In this document: piece after piece, positions 1-6,101 of the stretch
Layout: each line of letters opens with the position of its first letter
Position numbering within the stretch: position 1 is the first letter of the stretch
NCBI GenBank assembly: GCA_903893935.1
Contig: CAITOD010000076.1
Location: 1-7,017, forward strand
Length of the DNA stretch: 7,017 nt
Direction: 5' to 3'
DNA from: an uncultured Sphingomonadales bacterium
GTDB taxonomy: Bacteria; Pseudomonadota; Alphaproteobacteria; Sphingomonadales; Sphingomonadaceae
Translations under genes and position numbers: made by a program
The notes under the pieces: model-generated
What the model was told of the DNA's origin: nothing
What the model saw: the letters and a program-made list of their open reading frames with translations, nothing else
Databases searched by the model: none

Positions 1-96
1 AAAGCCAAAGGCCGGCAATTCTCGGACTACGAAAACGCCACCGGCACCAGCCAGGTGCACGTGTGGTTCGACAAGCCGGAGAGCGGTTGGAACTGA
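1..96 (+). CDS. C-terminal fragment of an unrecognised protein
   Basis: Frame 1 is open from the first base and closes at TGA 94-96, giving the last 31 residues of a protein whose body lies left of the window. The tail contains the stretch QVHVWFDKPESGWN. I do not recognise the family. The frame is taken as coding because it ends immediately before a strong hairpin (102-122) that looks like a 3' boundary. The opposite strand is also open here, as a continuation of the amidotransferase frame, so this call is not certain. Confidence 0.5.
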   Translation, partial: KAKGRQFSDYENATGTSQVHVWFDKPESGWN

Positions 97-960
97 GCCA
101 ATCCTCCCCGTGCCGGGGAGGACCCGCGTCAGCACTTCGCTTTCGATCCAGGCGATGATTTCGGCCGCGCGGGTGCGGTCGTCGAGGATGTCGCTGTCGA
201 TCCCCAGCTGCCAGGCGAGGTCGGCGCGCGACCGGTCGGCGTGGAGCGCTTCCAGCTTATCGTTGTGCGCGGCAATTGCCGCCTGATCGGCAAAGAAGCC
301 TTGCGCGATCATGTCGTCCTGATCGAGCCGGTTGAGCTGCGCCAATTGCGCCAGATCGAACTCGGGATGGTATTGCACCGCCCACACCGTGCTTTGACCG
401 AGCGGAACAAGCGCCGCCTGCACCGCGCTGTGCGCATTGCCGGCCAGCACGATCGCGCCCGCCGGCAAGTTCGCCACTTCGTCATAATGGATGCACGGCG
501 CATCGAACACCGGCGCCTTGTGCGCAAACATGGCATGCGCGCGGCCCGCATCGGTCAGCGCAATCTTGCGCGCCACGCCCACTTCGCGCCCGCGCGGTGA
601 AGGCGCGACGCGGCCGCCGGCGGCCACGGCGGCAATCTGCAACCCCCAGCAAGAACCGAAAATCGGCAGGCCCTGCTCGGCCGCAGCCAGCATCAGCGCG
701 ATCTGGCCGGTGACCGCCGCATCCTGATCATAGGCATGGAGCGCCGAACCGGTGATCACCAGCCCGGCGTAGTCGGCCCATGCGCGTCCCTCGGGCAGGC
801 CTTCGCCGGGATCGGCGCCAAACGCGACTTCGAGCGAGATGCCGGGGAAATGGCGCAGGATCGTTTCGGCATAGACCTCGCTCGACCAGCGCACGCCGCG
901 CGCGCGGGCATGCGCGCGGCGATCGGCGGGGTTGCCTTCGAGCAGCAGCAGACGCGCCAT
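1..960 (-). CDS. Class I glutamine amidotransferase (GMP-synthase-like GATase domain), no stop seen in window
   Basis: Starting at ATG 960-958, the minus strand encodes a class I (triad) glutamine amidotransferase. The start is MARLLLLEGN. A central strand and turn 'LVITGSALHAYDQD' lies at about residues 67-80. The nucleophile elbow FGSCWGLQ puts the catalytic Cys at 104, and QYHPEF supplies His198 and Glu200. Such domains hydrolyse glutamine and pass ammonia to a partner, or act on gamma-glutamyl compounds; no synthase domain is attached, so the acceptor is unknown. The C-terminal part with 'LAWQLGIDSDILD' is typical of stand-alone COG0518-type proteins, which normally end shortly after it, about where this frame reaches 110-130. 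No in-frame stop occurs, and the frame stays open to base 1 through the hairpin and antisense to the gene ending at 96. Either the protein has an unusual tail or a 3' frameshift or lost stop is present; TGA at 131-129 is in another frame. The ATG shares its A with the TGA of the upstream AraC gene, so translation is probably coupled. Confidence 0.8.
   Translation of the reverse strand, partial: MARLLLLEGNPADRRAHARARGVRWSSEVYAETILRHFPGISLEVAFGADPGEGLPEGRAWADYAGLVITGSALHAYDQDAAVTGQIALMLAAAEQGLPIFGSCWGLQIAAVAAGGRVAPSPRGREVGVARKIALTDAGRAHAMFAHKAPVFDAPCIHYDEVANLPAGAIVLAGNAHSAVQAALVPLGQSTVWAVQYHPEFDLAQLAQLNRLDQDDMIAQGFFADQAAIAAHNDKLEALHADRSRADLAWQLGIDSDILDDRTRAAEIIAWIESEVLTRVLPGTGRIGSVPTALRLVEPHVHLAGAGGVFVVRELPAFGF
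102..122. terminator. GC-rich hairpin between convergent genes
   Basis: TCCTCCCCG at 102-110 pairs perfectly with CGGGGAGGA at 114-122, leaving a TGC loop: a 9-bp stem six bases after the stop at 94-96. There is no T-tract on either strand, so it is not a canonical intrinsic terminator. It could end or protect the 3' ends of transcripts arriving from both sides. Similar short CCTCCCC/GGGGAGG elements are, from general knowledge, common between sphingomonad genes. The minus-strand amidotransferase frame reads straight through it. Confidence 0.5.
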
Positions 961-2009
961 CAGTGCGCCGTCCGCGTCATGCGTGCGCGCCAGGCTTGCG
1001 GTGAAATGCCGCTCCAGCGGTGGAACGCGCGGGTGAAATTGCTGTGTTCGGCATAGCCCAGCCGCAGCGCGATTTCGGCAATCGACAAGTCGGGCCGGGT
1101 GCGGAATTCGAACAGCGCCTGGCGCATGCGGCATTCATCGAGCACTTCCTGGAACGAGCTGCCTTCTTCGGCCAGCTTGCGCCGCATGGTCCGGCTCGAC
1201 ATGCCGATTTCGCGCGCGATGCGTTCCTGTTCGATCGGGCGGCAATTCATGTCGCGCCACACCACTTGCGCCAGCCGTTCGACCAGCGGGGTGCGCCGGC
1301 GGTGCTCGACAATCGCGCGGTTGACCCGCCCGAGATCGTTCGACGGGTGTTCGACCGGCAGCGCGCAATCGAGCATCGCGGCGGGAAAGCGGATCTGGTT
1401 GGTATCGCCGCCAAAGCTGCACGGCGCGTTGAGCACTTTGCCGATATCGCCGCGCATCTCGTGCGCTTCGGCTTCGAATGCGAATTCGACTTTGTCCCAC
1501 GCCCCGCGCGTGCCGCGGCGGATGATCTGCGCGACGATCCCCAAAGTGAACATCGCGTCGTGATGGCGCGGCCAGATATCGGGATCGAGAATGCGATAGC
1601 TGACACTCGCCATGCCTTCTTCGCGATCGAGCGTCATTTCGGTGCAATCCTGCAGCACCACGAACAGATCGACCAGCCGGCGCAAGGCCGAGCCGACGCG
1701 CGTCGCCCCCAGCACCGGCTCGCCCAGCCCGCCACCGAGCGAGCCGAGATCGAACCGCATCCCCGCCGCCCAGGGGATTGCCACATCGCGCGAGCGCGCC
1801 ACCACGCTTTCGGAAAAGCGCACGAATTCGGCCAGCGGGATCGACGGCCGGCTGATGTCGCACGGCCGCGTATCGCGCAGCGCATGGATTTCGGGCACGA
1901 GGCCTTCGTCGACCAGCCCGTCCCAGCCGTTGAGCGCGCTGGCATGCACCTGGCTCATGGTGTTTCGCGAAAACAGGACACGTTGCTGCGCAGAAGTGGC
2001 ATCGGCCAT
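960..2009 (-). CDS. AraC-family transcriptional regulator (arabinose-binding-like N-domain)
   Basis: A 349-residue cytoplasmic DNA-binding regulator of the OruR/ArgR-like AraC branch. Residues about 35-225 match the character of the N-terminal 'arabinose-binding' ligand domain of that branch (for example 'MRFDLGSLGGGLGEPVLGA'). The C-terminal part holds two helix-turn-helix units. The first is at about 260-281 ('RIAREIGMSSRTMRRKLAEE'). The second is the AraC signature at 309-341, including 'IALRLGYAEHSNFTRAF' and 'ISPQAWR'. The start at 2009 is supported by GGGAGA in the leader with about six bases before the ATG; a second Met at residue 18 is less likely. The TGA overlaps the ATG of the downstream amidotransferase, making a two-gene unit. 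The gene is divergent from the MFS transporter across a 209-base AT-rich region, so it may regulate that transporter, its own unit, or both. The ligand cannot be read from the sequence. Confidence 0.9.
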   Translation of the reverse strand: MADATSAQQRVLFSRNTMSQVHASALNGWDGLVDEGLVPEIHALRDTRPCDISRPSIPLAEFVRFSESVVARSRDVAIPWAAGMRFDLGSLGGGLGEPVLGATRVGSALRRLVDLFVVLQDCTEMTLDREEGMASVSYRILDPDIWPRHHDAMFTLGIVAQIIRRGTRGAWDKVEFAFEAEAHEMRGDIGKVLNAPCSFGGDTNQIRFPAAMLDCALPVEHPSNDLGRVNRAIVEHRRRTPLVERLAQVVWRDMNCRPIEQERIAREIGMSSRTMRRKLAEEGSSFQEVLDECRMRQALFEFRTRPDLSIAEIALRLGYAEHSNFTRAFHRWSGISPQAWRARMTRTAH

Positions 2010-2077
2010 GATTTTCTCCCGGTTGACTCGCGTTCGACCGCGTTATGACCAAAAGCTATACCACGCGCGGAGTCGCG

Positions 2078-2110
2078 AATTGATCGCAATTTCCATAATT
2101 TGATAATTTC
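2078..2110. promoter_or_regulatory. Candidate regulator-binding repeats in the AraC/MFS intergenic region
   Basis: An inverted repeat AATTG-ATCG-CAATT (2078-2091) runs into AATTT words starting at 2088, 2097 and 2105, the last two inside the tandem ATAATTTG/ATAATTTC (2095-2110). The AT-richness stands out against GC-rich flanks. Direct repeats at near-helical fractions fit AraC-type operators in general. Assignment to the divergent AraC gene is inference from position. Confidence 0.35.
2080..2107 (+). promoter_or_regulatory. Candidate sigma70-type promoter for the MFS gene
   Basis: TTGATC (2080-2085) and GATAAT (2102-2107) are separated by 16 bases and match the TTGACA/TATAAT consensus at four and five of six positions. 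Transcription would begin near 2114, leaving a leader of about 100 bases before the preferred ATG at 2219. The elements overlap the repeats at 2078-2110, so a bound regulator could block or assist polymerase. Confidence 0.4.
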
Positions 2111-2218
2111 GCTCAAATCGCAAATAGGGTGGCGCGCGCATGGCCATTTGAGACAAGCCCGGCGTGGTGCATGATGCCAAGTCTCGATGTCGCGCAATCA
2201 ACGGAAACCCCTTCAGGC

Positions 2219-3385
2219 ATGACCCAACAGCGTCCCCGCGAAATCAACGTCAACGGCTGGCCGGCGCTGCTCAGCGCGATCGTGCTGGGCACGATCGGGG
2301 TGCTGTCGTTCATCATCCAGCCGGGCATTGTCCAAGGCTATGTCACGCATCTGCATGTGTCGGATTCGCGCGCGGTCGATCTGGTCGGGCTGGAAATGCT
2401 CGGCGTGGCGCTCGCGACGATTTTCATGGCGCTGGTCGGCACGCGGATCGACTGGCGCGCGATCGTGACCGGCGGGCTGCTGATTGCCGTGCTGGGCGAT
2501 GTGATATCGGCGCTCGGCACGCATGCGGCATGGTTCGGCTGGCTGCGGCTCGTGGCGGGCTTTGGCGAAGGGATCATCATTTCGATCAGCTTCACCTTTG
2601 TCGGGATCACCGCCAAAGCCGAACGCAATGTCGCGCTCTATCTGGTGCTGCTGCTTACCTATGGCGCGTTCGGGCTGTGGTATCTGCCCGATATTCTCGA
2701 CCGCATCGACATTGCCGGGCTGTTCATGGTGTTCGGCGCGCTGTCGGCGCTGGCGCTCGTCAGCGTGCTGTTCGTGCCGCACGGCTATGGCGCCGCCCAG
2801 ATGGCGCGCCCGGGCATCCGGCAATTGCCGGTGTCTTTGCTGGCCATCGCGCTGCTGGCCGTGCTTGCCTACAACATTGCGCAAGGGATCGCCTGGGCGG
2901 TGCTGTTCCTTGTCGGCACGAGCGCGGGGATCAGCGAGCAGGCGGTTGCCAATGCGCTGTTCGCGTCGCAAGGGCTGGCCGTGGGCGGCGCGCTCGCCTC
3001 GGTGTTTCTGGCCGAACGCATCCCGCGCGATCTGGCGATTGCCGGCGGGATTCTGGGTGGTGCGGCGAGCATTGCGCTGCTGCTCGGCACCCCGGGCCTG
3101 CTGCTGTTTACGGTCGGCGTGTGCGGGTTCAATGTGCTGTGGAACTTTGTGCTGCCATTCATCCTCGGGCGGATCGGCGATTTCGACGCGAGCGGGCGGA
3201 TGATGTCGTTCGCGGTGGCGATGCAGATGATCGGGCTCGGCGGCGGGCCGCTGATCGCCGCCCCGCTGATCGACGGCAAGAGCTTCCGCGTGGTCGAACT
3301 GGTGTGCATCGCGCTGTTCCTGCTGAGCTTTGCCCTGTTGCGCGTGCCAACACTGGCGCATCGCCGGCTGCACGCGGCTGCCTGA
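2219..3385 (+). CDS. MFS-type 12-helix inner-membrane transporter
   Basis: A 388-residue integral membrane protein from the preferred ATG at 2219. Twelve hydrophobic segments can be traced, from 'ALLSAIVLGTIGVLSFII' to 'VVELVCIALFLLSFALL', with a larger hydrophilic break ('PHGYGAAQMARPGIRQ') between helices 6 and 7, the usual 6+6 MFS layout. The length is normal for the superfamily. The loop 2-3 motif A is degenerate ('GTRIDWRAIV' instead of GxxxDRxGRR), so no subfamily or substrate is assigned. The start is uncertain: GTG 2129 and ATG 2171 are in the same frame and none has a clear ribosome-binding site. Codons between 2129 and 2218 (TCA, CCT, AGT, TTT, ACA) are unlike the rest of the gene, which favours 2219. 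It lies 46 bases before tetR on the same strand and is divergent from the AraC gene, so either regulator could control it. Import of a substrate or export of a product of the downstream oxidoreductase are both possible. Confidence 0.85.
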   Translation: MTQQRPREINVNGWPALLSAIVLGTIGVLSFIIQPGIVQGYVTHLHVSDSRAVDLVGLEMLGVALATIFMALVGTRIDWRAIVTGGLLIAVLGDVISALGTHAAWFGWLRLVAGFGEGIIISISFTFVGITAKAERNVALYLVLLLTYGAFGLWYLPDILDRIDIAGLFMVFGALSALALVSVLFVPHGYGAAQMARPGIRQLPVSLLAIALLAVLAYNIAQGIAWAVLFLVGTSAGISEQAVANALFASQGLAVGGALASVFLAERIPRDLAIAGGILGGAASIALLLGTPGLLLFTVGVCGFNVLWNFVLPFILGRIGDFDASGRMMSFAVAMQMIGLGGGPLIAAPLIDGKSFRVVELVCIALFLLSFALLRVPTLAHRRLHAAA

Positions 3386-3395
3386 TGACGCGGGC

Positions 3396-3424
3396 TTGCT
3401 ATCGGGCGTCAAATTTGAAATTAT
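3396..3424 (+). promoter_or_regulatory. Candidate tetR promoter, giving a near-leaderless transcript
   Basis: TTGCTA (3396-3401) lies 17 bases before AATTAT (3419-3424), a moderate -35 and a poor -10 match. Transcription would start around 3431-3432, at or beside the ATG of tetR. This agrees with the absence of any Shine-Dalgarno sequence before that ATG. Prediction by eye only. Confidence 0.3.
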
Positions 3425-3433
3425 TCGAATAAT
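3420..3433. promoter_or_regulatory. 14-bp perfect palindrome overlapping the tetR start (candidate operator)
   Basis: ATTATTCGAATAAT is identical to its reverse complement. It covers the first two bases of the tetR ATG (3432-3434) and the predicted -10/start region. TetR-family dimers bind such palindromes and very often repress their own gene, so autoregulation is the natural reading. It shares the ATTCGA core with the palindrome at 4099-4114. Confidence 0.55.
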
Positions 3434-4049
3434 GATCAAGCCGGCAGGGCAACAGGCACGCGGGGTCGAACGCCGCAAGCGGCTGATCGAGGCCTGCCGC
3501 GACATTTTGCGCGATCACCATGTCGGGCAATTCGGGCTGGCCGAAGTGGCCGAGCGCGCTGACGTGCCCAAGACCTCGGTCTATCACTTTTTCCCGCGGA
3601 TCGAGGATCTGCTGGCCGCGTTGGCGGTCGACGTGGCGCAAGACCTGCTCGCCTGGCTGGATCGGCCGCTCGCCGGGCCGTTTACCGCCTGGTCGCAGAT
3701 CGTCGCGGCGCTCATCGAACGGGGCCGCGAATTCTACCAAGAGTCGCGCGCGGCGCTGGAAATCCAGCTTGGGCCGCACACGCCGGCCGATATCAAGAAC
3801 CGCGACCGGCAAAACGACATGTCGATCGGGGTCTTGCTGCGAGAGTCGATCGAAAAGCATTTTGTCGTGCCCGATCTGGCCGAAATCGACGCGGCTTTCT
3901 TCCGCGCGATCGAGATCGCCGACCTGATGTTCATGCTCTCGGTGCGCGAGCACGACACGCTGACCGACTTCTATGTGGCCGAAGCGGCACGCGCGGCAAG
4001 TGCCTATCTCGAACTCTATCTGCCGCCGATCCTGCCCGCGCGGGGCTGA
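3432..4049 (+). CDS. TetR/AcrR-family transcriptional regulator
   Basis: A 205-residue protein from ATG 3432, a normal TetR length. The N-terminal DNA-binding domain shows 'RRKRLIEACRDILRDHHVGQ' followed by the helix-turn-helix 'LAEVAERADVPKTSVYHFF' at about residues 36-54 and 'RIEDLLAAL' at 56-64. The remainder is a helical ligand-binding and dimerisation domain that names no ligand. The frame is open upstream to 3330, but that extension overlaps the MFS coding end and its residues are not TetR-like; a TTG at 3396 is a weaker alternative. There is no ribosome-binding site before 3432, so the message may be leaderless. A perfect palindrome overlaps the start and a related one sits upstream of the next gene, so it probably represses itself and the FAD-enzyme unit until a substrate-related ligand binds. 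A weak terminator follows its stop. Confidence 0.9.
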   Translation: MIKPAGQQARGVERRKRLIEACRDILRDHHVGQFGLAEVAERADVPKTSVYHFFPRIEDLLAALAVDVAQDLLAWLDRPLAGPFTAWSQIVAALIERGREFYQESRAALEIQLGPHTPADIKNRDRQNDMSIGVLLRESIEKHFVVPDLAEIDAAFFRAIEIADLMFMLSVREHDTLTDFYVAEAARAASAYLELYLPPILPARG

Positions 4050-4060
4050 CCGGCCTTTTT
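4044..4060 (+). terminator. Weak candidate intrinsic terminator after tetR
   Basis: A short stem (GGCT 4044-4047 with GGCC 4052-4055, one G-T pair, GACC loop) is followed directly by T5 (4056-4060). The stem is short and includes part of the tetR stop region, so this is tentative. It would separate tetR from the next promoter at 4072. Confidence 0.25.
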
Positions 4061-4071
4061 CCCGACGGTTC

Positions 4072-4098
4072 TTGACATCGGTTTGGCAATCGAACAAT
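4072..4098 (+). promoter_or_regulatory. Candidate promoter of the FAD-enzyme gene
   Basis: A perfect TTGACA (4072-4077) is followed after 15 bases by AACAAT (4093-4098), which matches TATAAT at four positions; the spacing is short. The 16-bp palindrome at 4099-4114 begins immediately downstream, over the expected transcription start, an arrangement suited to repression. Confidence 0.4.
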
Positions 4099-4114
4099 CT
4101 CGAATTAATTCGAG
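4099..4114. promoter_or_regulatory. 16-bp perfect palindrome upstream of the FAD-enzyme gene (candidate TetR operator)
   Basis: CTCGAATTAATTCGAG equals its own reverse complement and sits between the candidate promoter and the ribosome-binding site AGGGAG (4118-4123, eight bases before ATG 4132). Outer half-sites TCGAAC (4090-4095) and GTTCGA (4126-4131) flank it as a further inverted pair. The ATTCGA core is shared with the palindrome at the tetR start, so the adjacent TetR protein is the likely binder (inference). Confidence 0.55.
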
Positions 4115-4131
4115 TTTAGGGAGTCGTTCGA

Positions 4132-6090
4132 ATGCCTGATCAGACGCCTGCCGGCACACCCGGCCCCGATGTCACGCGCCGCGATTTTCTCGGCGGCACG
4201 CTGCTCGGCACCGGCACGGCCTTGTTGACGATGGCGGCCCCGGCGGCGCTTACCGGACAAGCAAACGCGCAGACCACCGGCCTGCCGATGACCGGTCTCG
4301 GCCCCGACTGGACCGGCCCCGGCGGCATCGGCGATTATGCCGGCAAGAACGGTAACACGTACAAAGTGGTCAACGCGGCACACGGCGAAATCCGCAATGG
4401 CGAGCTCGACCGGCGGATCGCCAATGCCCCGGTCGTCGACGGTATCTATGATCTTGTGATTGTCGGTGCGGGCATTTCCGGCCTCACCGCAGCCTATGTG
4501 TTTCTCGACAAGAAGCCCGATGCCAAAATCCTGATCCTCGACCAGCACGAGATCTTTGGCGGCGAAGCCAAGCAGAACGATCTCGAAGTCGATGGCTACC
4601 GGCTGACCGCGCCGCAAGGATCGACCGGCATTGTGGTGCCGTTTGCCAAAGCGATCGAATCCGGGTTTCCCTCGCCGTTCATCCGCGAACTCGGCTTTCC
4701 GACCACGTTCACGCTGCAGGAACCCAAGAACCTCAGCAAAGACATTCTCATTCCCGAAGACATGTGGTCGCCGATGCATGTCGGCTGGGAACGCGCCGAC
4801 ATGGCCTATTATTACGAAGGCCACGGCATGGTCAAAAACCCGTGGCGCGACGGCTTTGCCAAAGCGCCGATTTCCGACCGACTCAAAAAGGCGTTCGTCG
4901 ATCTGGAACTCTACCGCACCCCGCCGCGCCGCGACGACTGGGCGCAGTGGCTCGATTCGATGACCTACAAACAGTTCCTGCTCGATGTCGCAGGCGTGCC
5001 GGCCGATCTGATCGACGATATCTGCGCCTATTTCGGGCCGGTCATGGCCGCGATGGGCTGCGGACTAGGACCCGACATCGTTTCGGCCTATCAGGCTTGG
5101 AACTACATGATGCCGGGCGTCAACGGCTATTCGCGCTATCTCAATGGCGGGGCCGATCCCACCGACCAGGTTTATCTTGCCACCTTCCCCGGCGGTAACA
5201 CCTATCAGGCCAAACGTTTCCTGAAGCTCGCCAAACCCGAAGCTTTGTCGGGCAGCGATACGCTTTACGACATCCAGTACAGCACGGTGAACTGGGATAC
5301 GCTCGACCGGCCGGGCGATCGCTATCGCATGCGACTGGCGGCCACGGTGTTTTCTGTCGTGCACGAAGGCAAGCCCGACAAGGCCGAGACCGTGCGCGTT
5401 ACTTACGCCAGACAGGGCAAGATACAATCGGTGCGCGCAAAGCACGTGATCTGCGCCGGCCAGCAACACGCCAACCGGCATATCTGTCACGACATCAGCC
5501 CCGAAGTGCGCGACGCGATGAACTGCTTCCACCACGCGCCGATGCTCACGCTGAACGTGGCGGTGCGCAACTGGAAGTTTCTCGAAAATCTCGGCGTAGC
5601 AGCGGTGCGCTGGTTCGAAGGGCTTGGCTGGTGGACCAGCCTGCGCCGCAATCTGGTGCTCGACGGCAAGGAGACCCAGCCGCTCGACCCGAACAAACCG
5701 GTAATCCTGACGCAATATATCCCGTTCCTGGTGCCCGATCTGCCGTTCCCCGATCAATGCACGGCGGCGAGGATGCAGCTGTTTTCGATGAGCTTTGCCC
5801 AGATCGAAACGATGGCGCGCGAGCAGTTCACCAAAATGTTCGGCAAATATGGCTTTGATGCCGATCGCGACATCGCCGCGATCATCGCCAATCGACAGGG
5901 CCATGCCTATCTCGTCAACCATCCGGGCATGCAATTCGGCAAGGACGGCAAGCCCTCGCCGCTCGAAGTGCTGAAAAAGCCGTTCCATCGCATCGCGTTC
6001 AGCCACTCGGAGATTTCGGGTGCACAGATGTGGGAAACCGCCGCCGAGGAAGGCAAACGCGCCGCCGAACAAATCCTGTCGCTGGCATGA
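4132..6090 (+). CDS. Tat-exported FAD-dependent oxidoreductase, spermidine-dehydrogenase (SpdH)-like
   Basis: A 652-residue flavoprotein. Residues 1-46 form a twin-arginine signal: TRRDFLGG with Arg16-Arg17, a hydrophobic stretch, and likely cleavage after 'ANA' at about 46, so the folded holoenzyme should act in the periplasm. The Rossmann dinucleotide fold is 'YDLVIVGAGISGL' (GxGxxG at 112-117), with the acidic ribose-binding residue Asp137 in 'ILILDQHEIFGGEAK'. The C-terminus 'PFHRIAFSHSEISGAQMW' resembles the FAD-closing segment of the SpdH family, as does the middle motif 'MTYKQFLLDVAGV'. From memory, characterised SpdH enzymes oxidise spermidine using FAD and, in some cases, haem; the N-terminal motif I associate with them (PPALTGLRG) is only vaguely echoed here ('TTGLPMTGLGPDW'), so the substrate may differ. 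The start is supported by AGGGAG eight bases upstream. The stop overlaps ATG 6087 in the reading frame of the next gene, implying one transcript. A palindromic candidate operator precedes it. Confidence 0.85.
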   Translation: MPDQTPAGTPGPDVTRRDFLGGTLLGTGTALLTMAAPAALTGQANAQTTGLPMTGLGPDWTGPGGIGDYAGKNGNTYKVVNAAHGEIRNGELDRRIANAPVVDGIYDLVIVGAGISGLTAAYVFLDKKPDAKILILDQHEIFGGEAKQNDLEVDGYRLTAPQGSTGIVVPFAKAIESGFPSPFIRELGFPTTFTLQEPKNLSKDILIPEDMWSPMHVGWERADMAYYYEGHGMVKNPWRDGFAKAPISDRLKKAFVDLELYRTPPRRDDWAQWLDSMTYKQFLLDVAGVPADLIDDICAYFGPVMAAMGCGLGPDIVSAYQAWNYMMPGVNGYSRYLNGGADPTDQVYLATFPGGNTYQAKRFLKLAKPEALSGSDTLYDIQYSTVNWDTLDRPGDRYRMRLAATVFSVVHEGKPDKAETVRVTYARQGKIQSVRAKHVICAGQQHANRHICHDISPEVRDAMNCFHHAPMLTLNVAVRNWKFLENLGVAAVRWFEGLGWWTSLRRNLVLDGKETQPLDPNKPVILTQYIPFLVPDLPFPDQCTAARMQLFSMSFAQIETMAREQFTKMFGKYGFDADRDIAAIIANRQGHAYLVNHPGMQFGKDGKPSPLEVLKKPFHRIAFSHSEISGAQMWETAAEEGKRAAEQILSLA

Positions 6091-6101
6091 GGATAATGTC
6101 G

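Noticed and set aside
241..600. Plus-strand open frame (119 codons)
   Set aside because: It lies opposite the amidotransferase coding region that carries the Cys-His-Glu triad, in the exactly complementary codon phase, and shows no motif of its own.
1020..2048. Long plus-strand open frame (342 codons) opposite the AraC gene
   Set aside because: It is antisense to a clear AraC regulator with both helix-turn-helix motifs and a good RBS. Its product is rich in Arg/His/Gln/Asp without domain features, as expected of a GC-rich shadow frame.
2129..2218. Extended MFS N-terminus from GTG 2129
   Set aside because: There is no properly spaced RBS, and codon choice differs from the rest of the gene. 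It cannot be fully excluded, nor can ATG 2171.
3330..3431. Longer N-terminus for the TetR protein
   Set aside because: The extension overlaps the MFS coding end in another frame and its Cys-rich residues do not fit the TetR family. ATG 3432 gives a normal N-terminal arm.
2213..3505. Long minus-strand open frame (430 codons) opposite the MFS gene
   Set aside because: The product is a low-complexity mix of Gln, His, Arg and Asp, while the plus strand shows twelve coherent membrane helices. It also crosses the MFS/tetR boundary.
5065..6072. Minus-strand open frame (335 codons) inside the flavoenzyme gene
   Set aside because: It is fully antisense to the FAD enzyme, with no recognisable motif or RBS support.
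6030..6101. Longer N-terminus for the NTF2-like protein
   Set aside because: It would put an Arg-rich stretch inside the flavoenzyme gene ahead of a good signal peptide. The AGGA site favours ATG 6102.
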